From: Inia geoffrensis | Taxonomy: Eukaryota > Chordata > Mammalia > Artiodactyla > Iniidae | Direction: 5' to 3' | DNA: 64,000 bases | Assembly: GCA_036417435.1 (NCBI GenBank) | Contig: CM070901.1 | Span: forward strand, 66,460,501-66,524,500 | Shown: positions 23,501 to 31,124 of the stretch, piece by piece | Layout: every line of letters starts with the position of its first letter | How positions within the stretch are numbered: the stretch's first letter is position 1 | Notes under the pieces: generated by a model | What the model saw: the letters and a program-made list of their open reading frames with translations, nothing else | Told to the model about the DNA's origin: nothing | The model's database searches: none | Made by a program: the position numbers and the translations under genes

Positions 23501-25180
23501 TTAGCATTTCTTTTAAGACAGAGTTTATCCTGCCAGTGGTTTTCATTTTACACTGATTATGACACTCATGAAAGTGATTCAGTACATCACCAGCAAATGA
23601 AGAAAAGAACATCTTATTAGTGTTTTCCGGTGTGCATGTTTTACTCAGCTGTCTAAGTTCCTCGAGGGCAAGGGCTCTACTATCTGTTGGTATCATGGTC
23701 AGTATCAGGAGCACCAGAAATTCCTGATAAGGAATGGATGAATCTTTCAAGGAAACGGTATAAGTAACATGGCAGGAGATACAAGTCCCTCTCAACCGCT
23801 ACGATTGAATAACCAACAGGAAGAGAAAGAACTCAACATGATTAAGTAGAAGATAGGAATGGGACATATAAGATGGGTACCAGGAGAGAGAAGCAGGGAT
23901 GAGTACAAGTGTCAAAGATAAATGACCTCCTTCAGAAAGAGCATTGTGAATCCACATAAAGGGGACAGCATTCAGACCAGGTTGGCTGATAACAATGAAA
24001 ACCTAGGTAAATGGGTTTTCTTCCAAGACTTAAGCTGATTCCAGGCAAAAAGCCTAGTACCATCAGTAACCTGAGCATCAAATATAGTTTTGTTTATTCA
24101 TCCCCACTTGAGAATAGGCCTTTACTATAAATATACAATTGCACGTAGCACAATATTTGTAAAAGAAACAAACACACAAAATCAAGTCTGACTTATTTAA
24201 GCAACTTCCACGTAGGAAGCACCGAAACAGTTGTTAAAGTTACTCAGGTGAGGGCACGCTAAAATTCTGCCCATTACAGACACCTGCCAGGTTTGGCTTA
24301 GTTAACATGGACATGGCCAGATAACTGAAAGTGAACTAATTTTAAATGACATTTAACATATCCTCAGTCTTAACCCCCCTAAACTCTAAATGCAACAATT
24401 AGAAAAATGGTTTGGTTACTTTCATCCTCCACACACTGTTCACTTAATAGCAAATGAGACGTAAAACAGGCACTAGAAGAGGCTGAATCCAAACGCCCAA
24501 CCCTGGAGTAATTACTCATTGGCAGTATGGTTACTTGCACTCCTTCCATGCCTTAACAGTTAAAAGTTGCTTTTCTCTGAGTTTCTGAAGAGTATATATA
24601 CTAGGTGTCTAGCACGGTGTTACATGGAATGAGATTTTTCCCCCCAGTGTTCTAACGCTCATGGACGCTGAAATTTACCTAGGGCCAGAAGTCTAGCACA
24701 GAAAAAACACCTGGAGTACAAAATATGGCGACCTGGTCACGATTAAATTACCAGTGATGAGAAAGTCAAAGACGGAAAGGAGGCGAGGTCTGCGTGGGAA
24801 GCGCCCTTTCCCTGGATACAGACAGTATCGTCACTGAGACACTCATCTCTTAGTGGCGCTCTAGTTTTCTTTCCGCTGTCATGTTTAATTCAAAGCACCA
24901 GTTATTGAGCCCCTCACTGGGCCGACAAGTCCGGTACCTCGCGCAGTGGGAGACCCAGGGAAGAGCGGGCCAGGGTCTCGGCCATAGTCCCCACCGAGGC
25001 AGGGTCAGCGACGGGAGCTCCCAGGGTCGGTCGGTGGCAGGTCCTCCTGGCCCGGTACTTCCTGCCCCCTCGGACACCCCCACCCCACCCCACCCCACCC
25101 CACCCCACCCCGCCGCCGCCGCCAGTATCGCGATGGAGCCCTCACCTGCTCGCCCCGGTGATCAAAACCACTTTCCGCAT
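1925..25180 (-). CDS. HSD17B7: HSD17B7, 3-keto-steroid reductase / 17-beta-HSD type 7, complete, nine coding exons
   Basis: Coding joins, 5' to 3' on the minus strand: 25180-25146, 23234-23031, 19857-19765, 18675-18561, 13364-13170, 9629-9525, 8605-8549, 5116-5018, 2026-1925. Together these are 1005 nt, or 334 codons plus TGA, with no frameshift. The family enzyme is an ER-membrane short-chain dehydrogenase. It uses NADPH to reduce zymosterone-type C3 ketones in post-lanosterol cholesterol synthesis, and estrone to estradiol. Visible motifs are the Rossmann TGASSGIG at residues 8-15, LNAG at 89-92, the catalytic YSSSK (Tyr193, Lys197) and a hydrophobic segment around 232-250 that would anchor it. 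Human protein is 341 aa as I recall and rodent 334; this copy ends at 334. All introns are GT-AG. Identity is firm from exon order and near-continuous match to the family. Confidence 0.97.
2395..2800 (+). repeat. Possible old LTR (MaLR/ERVL-like) remnant
   Basis: The wording resembles old mammalian LTRs: ctggccaatgagatgtaagtg, then tttaaaaggaatgggg, ending cttgtttaatccactattattt. I recognise the style rather than an exact consensus, so family and boundaries are uncertain. Confidence 0.4.
3802..4126 (+). mobile_element. CHR-type tRNA-derived SINE with target duplication
   Basis: The head is gacttcccttgtggcacagtgg and the body contains repeated 'agcccgtg..ccacaacta' units. It ends in an A-rich tail. 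Near-identical flanks, caacaaaatta (3791-3801) and caacaagatta (4127-4137), bracket it as an 11-bp target duplication with one mismatch. Confidence 0.9.
4195..4394 (-). mobile_element. CHR-type SINE, minus strand, perfect 14-bp target duplication
   Basis: Read on the minus strand, the head is gagacttccctggtggccca and the tail is AT-rich. It is flanked by perfect copies of tgtaactatgttta at 4181-4194 and 4395-4408. It lies 68 bp from an opposite-strand SINE in the same intron. Confidence 0.9.
5018..5116 (-). CDS. HSD17B7: HSD17B7 exon 8 (residues 269-301)
   Basis: The acceptor ttttccag precedes GTCTGGCTTTTCC and the donor is CAAAAG|gtaaatg. The 33 codons begin [13 protein letters not shown], include [11 protein letters not shown] and end MSQK. 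This is the C-terminal part of the SDR fold after the membrane-associated stretch. Phase is 0 on both sides. Confidence 0.95.
5560..6420 (-). repeat. Old L1 (L1M-type) ORF2/3' fragment in intron 7
   Basis: In the plus direction the segment shows the diverged reverse-complement L1 pattern: gccatactttatataatcag, ttgctattacaaacctcact, gatggaattgctgggttaag, ctttgcctattgttccaata. It is much more diverged than the cetacean L1 copies elsewhere in the window. Confidence 0.75.
7255..7530 (+). repeat. L2-like LINE fragment
   Basis: The order of phrases resembles the 3' part of L2: aagcctcctccaactagtcc, then cttgccaccagatgacagat, then actctaagctccttagtaac. Divergence is high. Confidence 0.45.
7849..7873 (+). 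repeat. (CA)n microsatellite
   Basis: About 12 uninterrupted AC units in HSD17B7 intron 7, likely polymorphic. Confidence 0.95.
8549..8605 (-). CDS. HSD17B7: HSD17B7 exon 7 (residues 250-268)
   Basis: A short 57-nt exon. The acceptor is tttcttag|TTACGC and the donor is GCACTG|gtatgt. It encodes [19 protein letters not shown], and the opening LRFF continues the hydrophobic membrane segment of exon 6. Too short for a long-ORF scan; placed by phase, splice signals and family sequence. Confidence 0.94.
8606..9524 (-). other. HSD17B7: HSD17B7 intron 6
   Basis: AT-rich intron of 919 bp. The only local structure I see is an imperfect inverted repeat at 9189-9227. No repeat family is recognised. 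Confidence 0.6.
9189..9227. repeat. Short inverted repeat (hairpin candidate)
   Basis: gagatgtatat (9189-9199) and atatacatctc (9217-9227) are perfect 11-bp reverse complements separated by 17 bp. They could fold as a stem-loop in DNA or pre-mRNA. No function can be read from it. Confidence 0.8.
9525..9629 (-). CDS. HSD17B7: HSD17B7 exon 6 (residues 215-249)
   Basis: The acceptor is gttcccag|GGTCTG and the donor is TGGCTG|gtaagtg. The 35 codons begin [23 protein letters not shown] is the conserved post-catalytic PG motif of short-chain dehydrogenases. Asn-Leu-Thr at 229-231 is a formal glycosylation sequon. The second half ([14 protein letters not shown]) is strongly hydrophobic and fits the single membrane segment annotated in the human enzyme. 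Confidence 0.95.
10005..10250 (+). mobile_element. L1 3'-UTR fragment, antisense to HSD17B7
   Basis: Begins near aaagtgagagagtggcatgg and ends ccaataaagatgttaaaaaa. It is the same 3' end as at 15790-16255, truncated at its 5' side, and short of the usual ORF2 portion. Confidence 0.92.
11590..11845 (+). repeat. Impure CA-rich simple repeat
   Basis: About 250 bp dominated by cacaca, cacatg, gcacac and catatg units, with G and T interruptions and a purer CA run at its right end (11825-11841). The alternating purine-pyrimidine pattern could adopt Z-DNA. The reading frames here are composition artefacts. Confidence 0.9.
11890..12030 (-). repeat. MIR SINE fragment
   Basis: The plus strand reads the reverse complement of the MIR core: ctcagataaggaaactgaag, gattaaataatttgtccaag, aaggattcaaatgc. 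Confidence 0.85.
12610..12870 (+). repeat. MIR SINE, near full length
   Basis: MIR order is preserved: gcatggcttagtgggaaaaa, ctagctgcgtgacttctggg, ctcatatgaaaatgggaata, then a tail with gcacctaaaacatagcaaat. Confidence 0.85.
13170..13364 (-). CDS. HSD17B7: HSD17B7 exon 5, catalytic exon (residues 150-214)
   Basis: The acceptor is ctcattcag|ATTCGG and the donor is CACCGG|gtgagg. The 65 codons begin [16 protein letters not shown]. They contain LIWTSSRNA, which carries the active-site serine region, and PYSSSKYA with the catalytic Tyr193 and Lys197. These are the SDR residues for hydride and proton transfer. Compared with my recollection of human, substitutions are conservative and lie outside the active site. 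Confidence 0.97.
13930..15360 (+). mobile_element. 5'-truncated L1, 1.4 kb, antisense to HSD17B7
   Basis: Reads through the end of L1 ORF2 (for example [16 protein letters not shown] at about 14232-14280) with frame breaks. It then has a 3' UTR with TA/CA and GTGTATA runs, ending acttcaataaaatttttaat. The ORF2 remnant is interrupted and cannot be active. Its 3' end differs from the ccaataaagatgtt type, so it is a different, probably older subfamily. Confidence 0.9.
15370..15785 (+). repeat. Old L1M 3' fragment, left part
   Basis: Diverged L1M-like 3' region (gacaaatgtcccttgcagaa, aaaaacctgacaaacacaga, caggggatcaaa). It resumes after the young L1 at about 16256, so it is the host of a nested insertion. 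Confidence 0.6.
15788..16255 (+). mobile_element. Young L1 3' end inserted into an older L1
   Basis: Runs from ctgtcatacagagtgaagta, through an A26 run (about 15871-15896) and the usual 3' UTR, to ccaataaagatgttaaaaaa. The sequence on both sides belongs to one older L1M copy, so this is a nested insertion. Confidence 0.88.
16256..16760 (+). repeat. Old L1M 3' fragment, right part
   Basis: Continues the L1M 3' UTR order: gaacatcaatactgataaaa, ttgactattaaatgtaatgt, aagaattctgaataaggtat, ending tcctaaaactaaaattttat. Confidence 0.6.
17490..17860 (-). repeat. T-run followed by old L1 fragment
   Basis: A T25-type run (17491-17517) precedes diverged reverse-complement L1-like sequence with gagatcacactatacatatt and tctgatttcttttagtggtt. 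Subfamily not assigned. Confidence 0.5.
18561..18675 (-). CDS. HSD17B7: HSD17B7 exon 4 (residues 112-149)
   Basis: The acceptor is actgtttcag|AAAAGCG (its first A completes Arg111) and the donor is ATCCTG|gtaaaa. The 38 codons begin [15 protein letters not shown] and end [11 protein letters not shown]. The conserved TNVFG stretch is the SDR helix carrying the structural asparagine. Confidence 0.95.
18676..19764 (-). other. HSD17B7: HSD17B7 intron 3
   Basis: 1.09 kb intron. I recognise no repeat family or RNA gene, and see no additional exon. Confidence 0.5.
19765..19857 (-). CDS. HSD17B7: HSD17B7 exon 3 (residues 81-110)
   Basis: The acceptor is tacttgcag|GTTTCAG and the donor is TTCAAG|gtaatt. 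The 30 codons are [18 protein letters not shown] onward to GLFS. LNAG corresponds to the NNAG motif that stabilises the central beta sheet in short-chain dehydrogenases. The next AG of the acceptor region (tttcag|AGA) would remove two residues and shift the frame; the chosen one restores R-F-Q-R. Confidence 0.95.
19981..20175 (-). pseudogene. Unidentified 64-codon protein-like open segment ending in a stop
   Basis: On the minus strand, 64 sense codons run from just after a TAA (20178-20176) to a TAA at 19983-19981. The translation looks like the C-terminal end of a real soluble protein: it begins [14 protein letters not shown], contains [13 protein letters not shown] and [11 protein letters not shown], and ends EKLLRK. 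Amphipathic helices and a Lys/Glu-rich tail are evident. The only methionine is near the end. I do not recognise the protein. Upstream minus-strand sequence shows no continuation in any frame that I can see, and no poly-A follows. It could be a fragment of an old processed pseudogene, an exon of an unannotated transcript, or chance. Confidence 0.35.
22004..22225 (+). mobile_element. CHR-2-type cetacean SINE with 10-bp target duplication
   Basis: Head ggcttccctggtggcgcagt, followed by gagtccgcctgccgatgcag, ggtccgggaggatcccacat, gtgagccatggccactgagc and an A-rich tail. Perfect gcaaactatt flanks lie at 21994-22003 and 22226-22235. This high-identity form is the strongest taxonomic marker for a cetacean in the window. 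Confidence 0.95.
23031..23234 (-). CDS. HSD17B7: HSD17B7 exon 2 (residues 13-79)
   Basis: The acceptor is tcctttcag|TGGCATTGG (its T completes Ser12) and the donor is AAGCAAAG|gtatgc. The 67 codons begin [14 protein letters not shown], completing the TGASSGIG cofactor motif split with exon 1. They contain [12 protein letters not shown], where the Arg fits a preference for NADPH, and QVDVSSL, the usual adenine-pocket Asp-Val. Confidence 0.97.
23235..25145 (-). other. HSD17B7: HSD17B7 intron 1: contents
   Basis: 1.9 kb. The 5' part lies in the CpG island and carries the G-rich pentanucleotide tract at 25077-25111. The 3' part includes an old fragment resembling an L2 end near 23640-23800 (ttcctcgagggcaagggctc). 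No other feature is recognised. Confidence 0.6.
25077..25123 (-). repeat. (GGGGT)n tract followed by (GGC)4, G-quadruplex candidate
   Basis: The plus strand shows seven C-runs of four or more separated by single A (25077-25111), then four GCC units (25112-25123). The gene strand is therefore G-rich, with seven G4-runs spaced by one T. This begins about 20 nt after the exon 1 splice donor and would be in the nascent RNA. Confidence 0.93.
25146..25180 (-). CDS. HSD17B7: HSD17B7 exon 1 coding part (residues 1-11, part of 12)
   Basis: The start is ATG at 25180-25178 in context GCGACCATGC (A at -3 relative to A of ATG). The donor is GAGCAG|gtgagg. It encodes [11 protein letters not shown] plus two bases of Ser12. 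The hydrophobic beta strand VVLITGAS opens the Rossmann fold. There is no upstream in-frame alternative that fits the family. The 5' UTR is presumably short, its start not visible. Confidence 0.95.
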
Positions 25181-25640
25181 GGTCGCACACCCTATCACCA
25201 CGCACCCTGAAGCAGGTACCGCGCAAGGCTTCTCACAAGTATTATACTTTGACCCGTATCCCCGCCCCGGCCGCGCCCCCTGCCCTCCAATCAGGGCCCG
25301 GCGGGGCCCCGCCTCCCTTTTGCGTCCTCTACTTCGCGCTGGGCCCCTCCTCCATCTCTACCCGCCTTCCGCTCGCGGCGCCGGGGCGGGGATGGAGTGA
25401 GATAGGCCGAGGGGCGGAACCGCATGTCGCCCAAGGCCCAAGCCAATCCGGGCTCTCCCCGCCCCAGACCCTGAGCGCCCCGCCCCTCAGCGGAGCAGGT
25501 GTCCCGCCCCAGACCCTGCGCGCGCCGGTGACGCAAGGCGCTTTTCTTGCTTCGGCTGTGCTCCCAGCAGAGCGATAGGGTACGGGCTTCGTGGAATATA
25601 CAGGGTCGATACCCTGGCGCCTCCGATTGGCGCTTCACTG

Positions 25641-26571
25641 CAGGAAGACCTCAGGATATTTGCACCAGAGCTCCTTATTTTAAAGGAAAGGTTTTAATCT
25701 AGGAACTGAAGTTTGGGGACTATCATCTACTTAGTTTTCCATCCAGGCACTGTGCCACTTAACAGCCCAGCTGTCCCAGAACTCCTCCTCCTCTAAAAAA
25801 CTCACCTTCGCGAAAATGAACATTTGTTTTATTAAGAACTTTACGTAGAATCATGCATGAAGTACCAATTTTCAAAACTTGGAATATGGCATGGAACCAG
25901 AGAATCTCAGAACTCTGTAGGACGCAATGGGTCGTGTACTGTAACCTATTTCATTGTGTTTTAAACTCTTCGTGGTAAAAGACCCGCTTTGTTTTCCAAA
26001 GCCATCCCAGATGGGTACTTTTGTAATATACAATAAAAATAAATTACTAGAAAAATGAAATAAAATGCAAAAGGCGTACAAGCCCCAATTTTTTTTTTAT
26101 TAGCTTCAACAGATGATACTCTGCCAAACTTCTATAAAAACTTACTTTAGGTTTCTGGATTATTGTGGACTGGTAACAATGTGACCATCACCAGTCCCAG
26201 TCCCCACTAAGGAATACTGCGCATCATGTATCAAATTCTGTGGAACATACTTTATTTCATAGCCTCTTTCAAAGTTTCAGTTATTTATAAACAGCAATGA
26301 TCTCTGAAAGATATGACTGAGATCATTTATATTGGCTTTTGAATACCCTAGAGGTTTTGATTAATTTGGTATCAGTTTAGTATGAGATAAATCTTATACC
26401 AATAAAATTAGACTGAAAGAATAAATGTGATTATTAAAGATTTGATTCCTAAATTATCAATTCTTCTTTATTCTTTGGGTGAAACTCAGCTCCTATCCCT
26501 AATCCCACTTTCAACTATTTTAAGAGGCCACAATTTAATAATATTTTCTCAAAGTCCTGGGGTAAAATTAA
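25641..26571. other. Intergenic, upstream of HSD17B7 promoter
   Basis: AT-rich unique sequence between the CpG island and the solo LTR. No gene or recognised repeat. Confidence 0.5.
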
Positions 26572-26576
26572 CCCCA

Positions 26577-27112
26577 TGTTGGGCTGCGCCCTGCAGTCTT
26601 GCAATCCTTGCAACTGCCCAGTCGCTAGACCAAAGAAAGAACCGGAAGTCAGCTACAGAGACATCAGTGGTTTATTGCACAGGGAACCTTACAAGTCGGA
26701 GGCAATGATCCTGGAGTGACACCCCACTGTGTATGGCCAACAGCAGGCAGGACAAGGCAGCAATCTTCGCTACACAGTGGAGGAGAAGGTTATCAGTAAT
26801 AGGGGATTTGACATCAAAAGAGCTCCTTGGTTGCCAGGGGGACTGCTGGAAGGTCTTGTTCTTTGGGTTAGCAACCATTGCAAAGGCCAGGTTTTCTTGT
26901 TGATGATCAAACATACTGGAGTCATTCTGGTCCTCGGGCTAGAACAATAGTTAGCCTGGGGGGTTGGGCTGACCATAGAGGTAGTTACTAATTAAACTTT
27001 GCGCTTAGGAGAAGGAGGCAGTCGTGCATAAGGTAAGGGTGAGGCAGGGCCAGGTAGGGCAGGGCTGTACAGAAAGCAAGAGAGCGGCCATCTTATAAGG
27101 CCTGATGGTACA
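26577..27112 (-). mobile_element. Solo retroviral LTR (ERV1-like), 536 bp, with 5-bp target duplication
   Basis: The ends are the retroviral TGT...ACA inverted pair (plus strand tgttgggc...ggtaca), flanked on both sides by cccca (26572-26576 and 27113-27117). On the minus strand an AATAAA lies at 26676-26671, about 95 bp before the LTR 3' end, as expected for a U3-R-U5 layout. The U3 start carries AAGATGGCCGC (27091-27081), a YY1-type word. There is no internal retroviral sequence and no second LTR, so it is a solo LTR left by recombination. It faces the same way as HSD17B7, 1.4 kb upstream of its ATG. The class call is inference. Confidence 0.85.
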
Positions 27113-27117
27113 CCCCA

Positions 27118-30100
27118 AACTTTAGAATCTAGACCCAAAGTCTCCTTTTAGAGTGTCCTAGAGCTCAGAGATGACTTGTAAAATGAATAAGAGAGGGGAC
27201 ACACGGGTTGTGTGGCTATCCTGTGAAAAACTCATTCCTACAAATAAGGTGAAGATGCAGCATCTTCACAATCTTAGGGTGACAACCAGTGTAGGACTGA
27301 CTGTGACTTAAGTGAAGCCCTGAAGACTTCAGAGCAAGAACCAGCAGTCTCTCCTTCCATCATGATGTCCATCCAAGCCAAGTGAGGAGACCTTGGTCTC
27401 CTCTTCCTTCTTTCAATTAAAGTTGCTACTTTCAAGGTTCTGTAACCGTTGAAAGACAGGCTGAACTGCTAGAGGTGCCAGAGAGACAAGGAGAATAGAA
27501 CTCTGTTGATAACAGATATTTAATTTTGTATTTTAAAAATATTTTATCACATGTAGGATACTGCTCAATAAGAGTCATAATGCATTTTTATTTACAAGTA
27601 AACGTAATTTTTTTATCATCTCAAACTAGTCACCTTGAGTTTGTATTGTTCATGGACTATTTTCCTGGAAATACCAGAAGGAAACATGGTACACAGTGAT
27701 CCCATTTATCCCAATCCTTGGCCCCATGATTGGAAGAGTAAATGTAGCCACTTTACCTTTGACTGTGTATTTGCTACTTCATATAATAAATCTGCCTTTA
27801 CCCTAAACCCTGAAACTGATCTCTGATTTCTTTTATCATTCCCGAAATAGCTCTTAGGTAGATAAAGATGAGTAAAGTTTATCTTTAGCCTCCATAACAG
27901 AGCTCTGTTCTGGGCCCTTATAATTCTCTCCAGAACTAACTTCCCTCTGGTTTGCAAACAGGGGCAAAAGAACAGCTGCCAGTGGGGTCATGTGACTTTT
28001 CTCGTAGATATCTTTCATCTCTTTTTTTCTTCAAATCACTATACAACCAGCCTGGTGCAAAACTACTTTGAGAGTGGGATTTTACCCATTTCATTAGACA
28101 GTAAAAGGGCATATGTTGCTTATACATAAGAAGCTATTGTTCTGGAGGACTCAAGGACCAGAGGATGTTATAAGTGTATACATTACTTTTTCAAATACAA
28201 ATGAGTATAAAATTATAAATGGAGATATATCAGTTTTCTAGTTCTTAGCACTTGAAAAATGCAGTGCCCTTCAAGTTGTTAGTTAAAATGTAAAAGAGCA
28301 GACATAATCTCCGTCCTCAGTAACAAATTATATTTTCAGATATATGCATAATATGTATCTATGGCTTATCATGTATGGACGCAAAAGTATCACTCATGTC
28401 TACCTTTAAACTTAGGCAATAGGTGTTGAGAATAGAATTGTACCTCTTTGAGCATCTCTGCTGTTCCTGTTTATTTTTTTTTCTCCTTCACCCCCAATAC
28501 CCCACTCTCACTACACAGATATTTGAACACCTGGCCTTTCGTCCTGGAATCAAACCAGACACTCTGGTGGTCAGAGTGTACATTCATGCGTCCTCTGGTT
28601 ATTCTCTGGGAATTTATATCCATTCCCTTACTTACTATGGCTGTCACCAAAAAAAAAATTAGTTCCTATTACTCAGATTATTAAAAGTATAAATGTATTC
28701 TTCAGGGACCAGGTAAGACATATGTTCTTTTGGGTGGTTTCATCCTACTCTCTATTATGAAGACTGAGTCTGTATTTTGGTTGTTCATAGTTTTTTGTTG
28801 CTCTTTGTATGTGTGAGCAGTCTTGAGACAGACGATATTTGGATTTAGAAGGGATTTCTGTGTATCAAACAAGACAACTCCGTAACAACAATAATAAAGG
28901 ATCCCTAATTCTGGACTAGATTCCCTAAAACTGGACCAATGTGAAAACATAAAATCCCAATCTCTAGTATGTTTGGATATGCCAGGGACCAAGGTGATTT
29001 TCTTCCCATAAACAATCAACTAATATATGCGAGGCCTACGTAAATAACCCTCTGTTGGATAACCCTCAACAAACAGGCATTCACACCACATACGCCCCTC
29101 AACTGTGTCCCCACCCCCCATCACTTCTCCAAAAACGATGTAAGGGAGTAAGGAGTTAAGGGTAATAAAACCCAGAAACAGTGCTATTTTCACAGAAAAA
29201 AGGATCTGTCAGTAGCATATTTCTTTAATCGTTATTTACAATTTATCATCTGACAGACTTACAGAGAATAAATAAAGAAAAGACAATATACAATTGGTAT
29301 ATCTCATTTCTTTTTCTAATACAGAGAATTTTTATGCATTCTATTTTGGAATGACTAAGATAGTTTTAAGCAAAAATTAAATCAGTTTGCTATTTACCCC
29401 TTGACAAGACACATCATCCTCCAAAGCCTGCAGAATAAAGCCCAGATGTTTCCTCCTCATAGGACGAGTGCACCACATTGCTTCGGAAAGTCAATCCTCA
29501 GAAAAAGTTACCAGACAACGGGGTAGATGAAGAGGATATCATGAATAGTAAAGGACATAAAATGAATAGGCTAGATTACAAACTCTTGGTGCGTTTGCAG
29601 GAATCCACTCAACTTTCAATTATTTCCAAGCCTCTTTTCAAGAAAACAGCTTTTCACTGCAAGTGATTACTTAGCCCTTTGTGCTTTCCCTTGAGTCTCT
29701 TTGAAAATTCCTTTACGTGCAATTGTGAATGTGGGTAAGCATGGGCTAGCTTGGGACTCCCATCTTTCTCCTTTGGAGGCCCGTGAAGCTGTTGACAAGG
29801 TGTTTGCAAGAGAAACTAAAAATCTTGTTCCAAAAGAGCTGGGTTTGGGGCCAGGGTCGCTCCCTGCTCTTGATGGGGTGCGATGTAGAGAAGTACCTTA
29901 CATTTCTGTCTAAATACCTCAAAGAATAAGACATTTCCATAGATCAATTTCACCATCAGTAAACCTAGAAATGGAGGATGTAAATTACAGGTACAAGTCT
30001 GGGCACTTTTTCCTCTTTCCTCCTTTGAAAATAAACCCTCTACATTACAGAAAAGCAATTTTCCCTAAATTCACCCCAGTTATGCTGGATGACAAGTTTC

Positions 30101-30885
30101 TGCTTCTACCTTTTATTCATTCAATAAACAACATTCGGCAAATATTTGTGGCGTGCTCACTATGTGTTAGGAACTTTGCAGGACATGGGGTATACAGAGG
30201 TGAACTCACGTATAATCTTGTGACCCTTAAACAGGGCAGCTTAAAAATGCCATCACAAAACTCAAAGCTGTAATCCACAAAACAAGAGTTTCAACTCCCC
30301 TATCCCCTCCAAACCTCTGGGCTACAGCTGCAACCTACAGGTTGCAGCTGTATTTGCATTTAATTTGGTCCAATGTGGTTGCTATTCCATTTAAGAATAG
30401 ACTTTTAGGCAAATGAAACTTCTCTACTATTCTGAGAATAGTGTTTTGCTACTCACTAGGGGTCTCTACCATTGTACTCTATTCCTTCCAAAAGCTCCCC
30501 CTTGGTGCCATTAATGAAGTGCCACCTTAGCTCTTGACCAAAATTCTGATTTATTCTAAAGTCCTCTCCTTGCCATCATACAAATCCTACTCGTAGGAAC
30601 TGCAGAAACCACCTATGATTAATTTCCTTCTATCCTAGCTAGTGAGCTGTGGGTCTTACTCTCCTTTGTGTTGCCTGATCTTTCTAAGCTGTTCTTGGAT
30701 TGTTTCAGATGCTGAGCAGCCAAACTAGTCAGAAAATGTGGAAACAGTCTAGGTAGGATATGGCTTATTGATAAAGGAACAGATTAATTTGTTATATTCT
30801 CTTTAGGATTTTACAGAATTGTATCCCGACAATGTCTTTCCTGATGCAACCAAGAAGACCAGGTTACAAATCAGCAAGGGTTAAA
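27118..30885. other. Intergenic DDR2-HSD17B7, no feature recognised
   Basis: About 3.8 kb of AT-rich sequence. Short open frames at 28423-28684, 28702-29019 and 29478-30273 have no protein-like composition or splice context that I can support. Confidence 0.5.
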
Positions 30886-30889
30886 ACTA

Positions 30890-31120
30890 TCCAGAAATGA
30901 AATGTGTACATGTGAAGAGCTGATGAAATCTGAGTAAGGTCTGTAGTTTAGTTAATAGTATTATACTAATGTCAATTTTCTGGTTTTGAAACTGGACTAT
31001 GGTTATGTAAGATGTTATCAGTGGGAAAGCCTGGTGTTAGGGAAAGGCCACTCTGTACTATTTTCTTGTGAGTCTTAAAGCATTTCAAAATAACAAGTTG
31101 AAAAGAAAAAAAAAAAAAAA
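30890..31120 (+). repeat. Old L1M 3' end with A-tail
   Basis: Recognisable L1M 3' phrases: ttagttaatagtattatact, ttttctggttttgaaactgg, actatggttatgtaagatgt, then caaaataacaagttgaaaag and an A-run (31107-31122). Confidence 0.7.
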
Positions 31121-31124
31121 AGGA

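Larger units (their letters stand above)
24880..25640 (-). promoter_or_regulatory. HSD17B7: HSD17B7 promoter and CpG-rich island
   Basis: GC content and CpG density rise sharply around exon 1. Visible elements are CCAAT at 25287-25291 and 25443-25447, inverted CCAAT (ATTGG) at 25626-25630, several GC boxes (25383-25391, 25411-25417, 25457-25465), TGACGCAA (25529-25536, ATF/CREB-like), and an ATCACC-ACGC word at 25194-25203 matching the sterol element ATCACCCCAC at 8 of 10 positions. On the gene strand a TATAAT-like word (25246-25241) lies 61 bp upstream of the ATG, next to GGGTCAAAG. CCAAT boxes plus a sterol-element-like word fit the reported SREBP/NF-Y control of this cholesterol gene. Site use is inference. 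Confidence 0.7.

Noticed and set aside
24881..25638. Several overlapping open frames of 60-115 codons on both strands
   Set aside because: They arise from GC-rich, stop-poor CpG-island sequence and overlap HSD17B7 exon 1 in other frames. Translations are Pro/Arg/Gly-rich with no recognisable fold.
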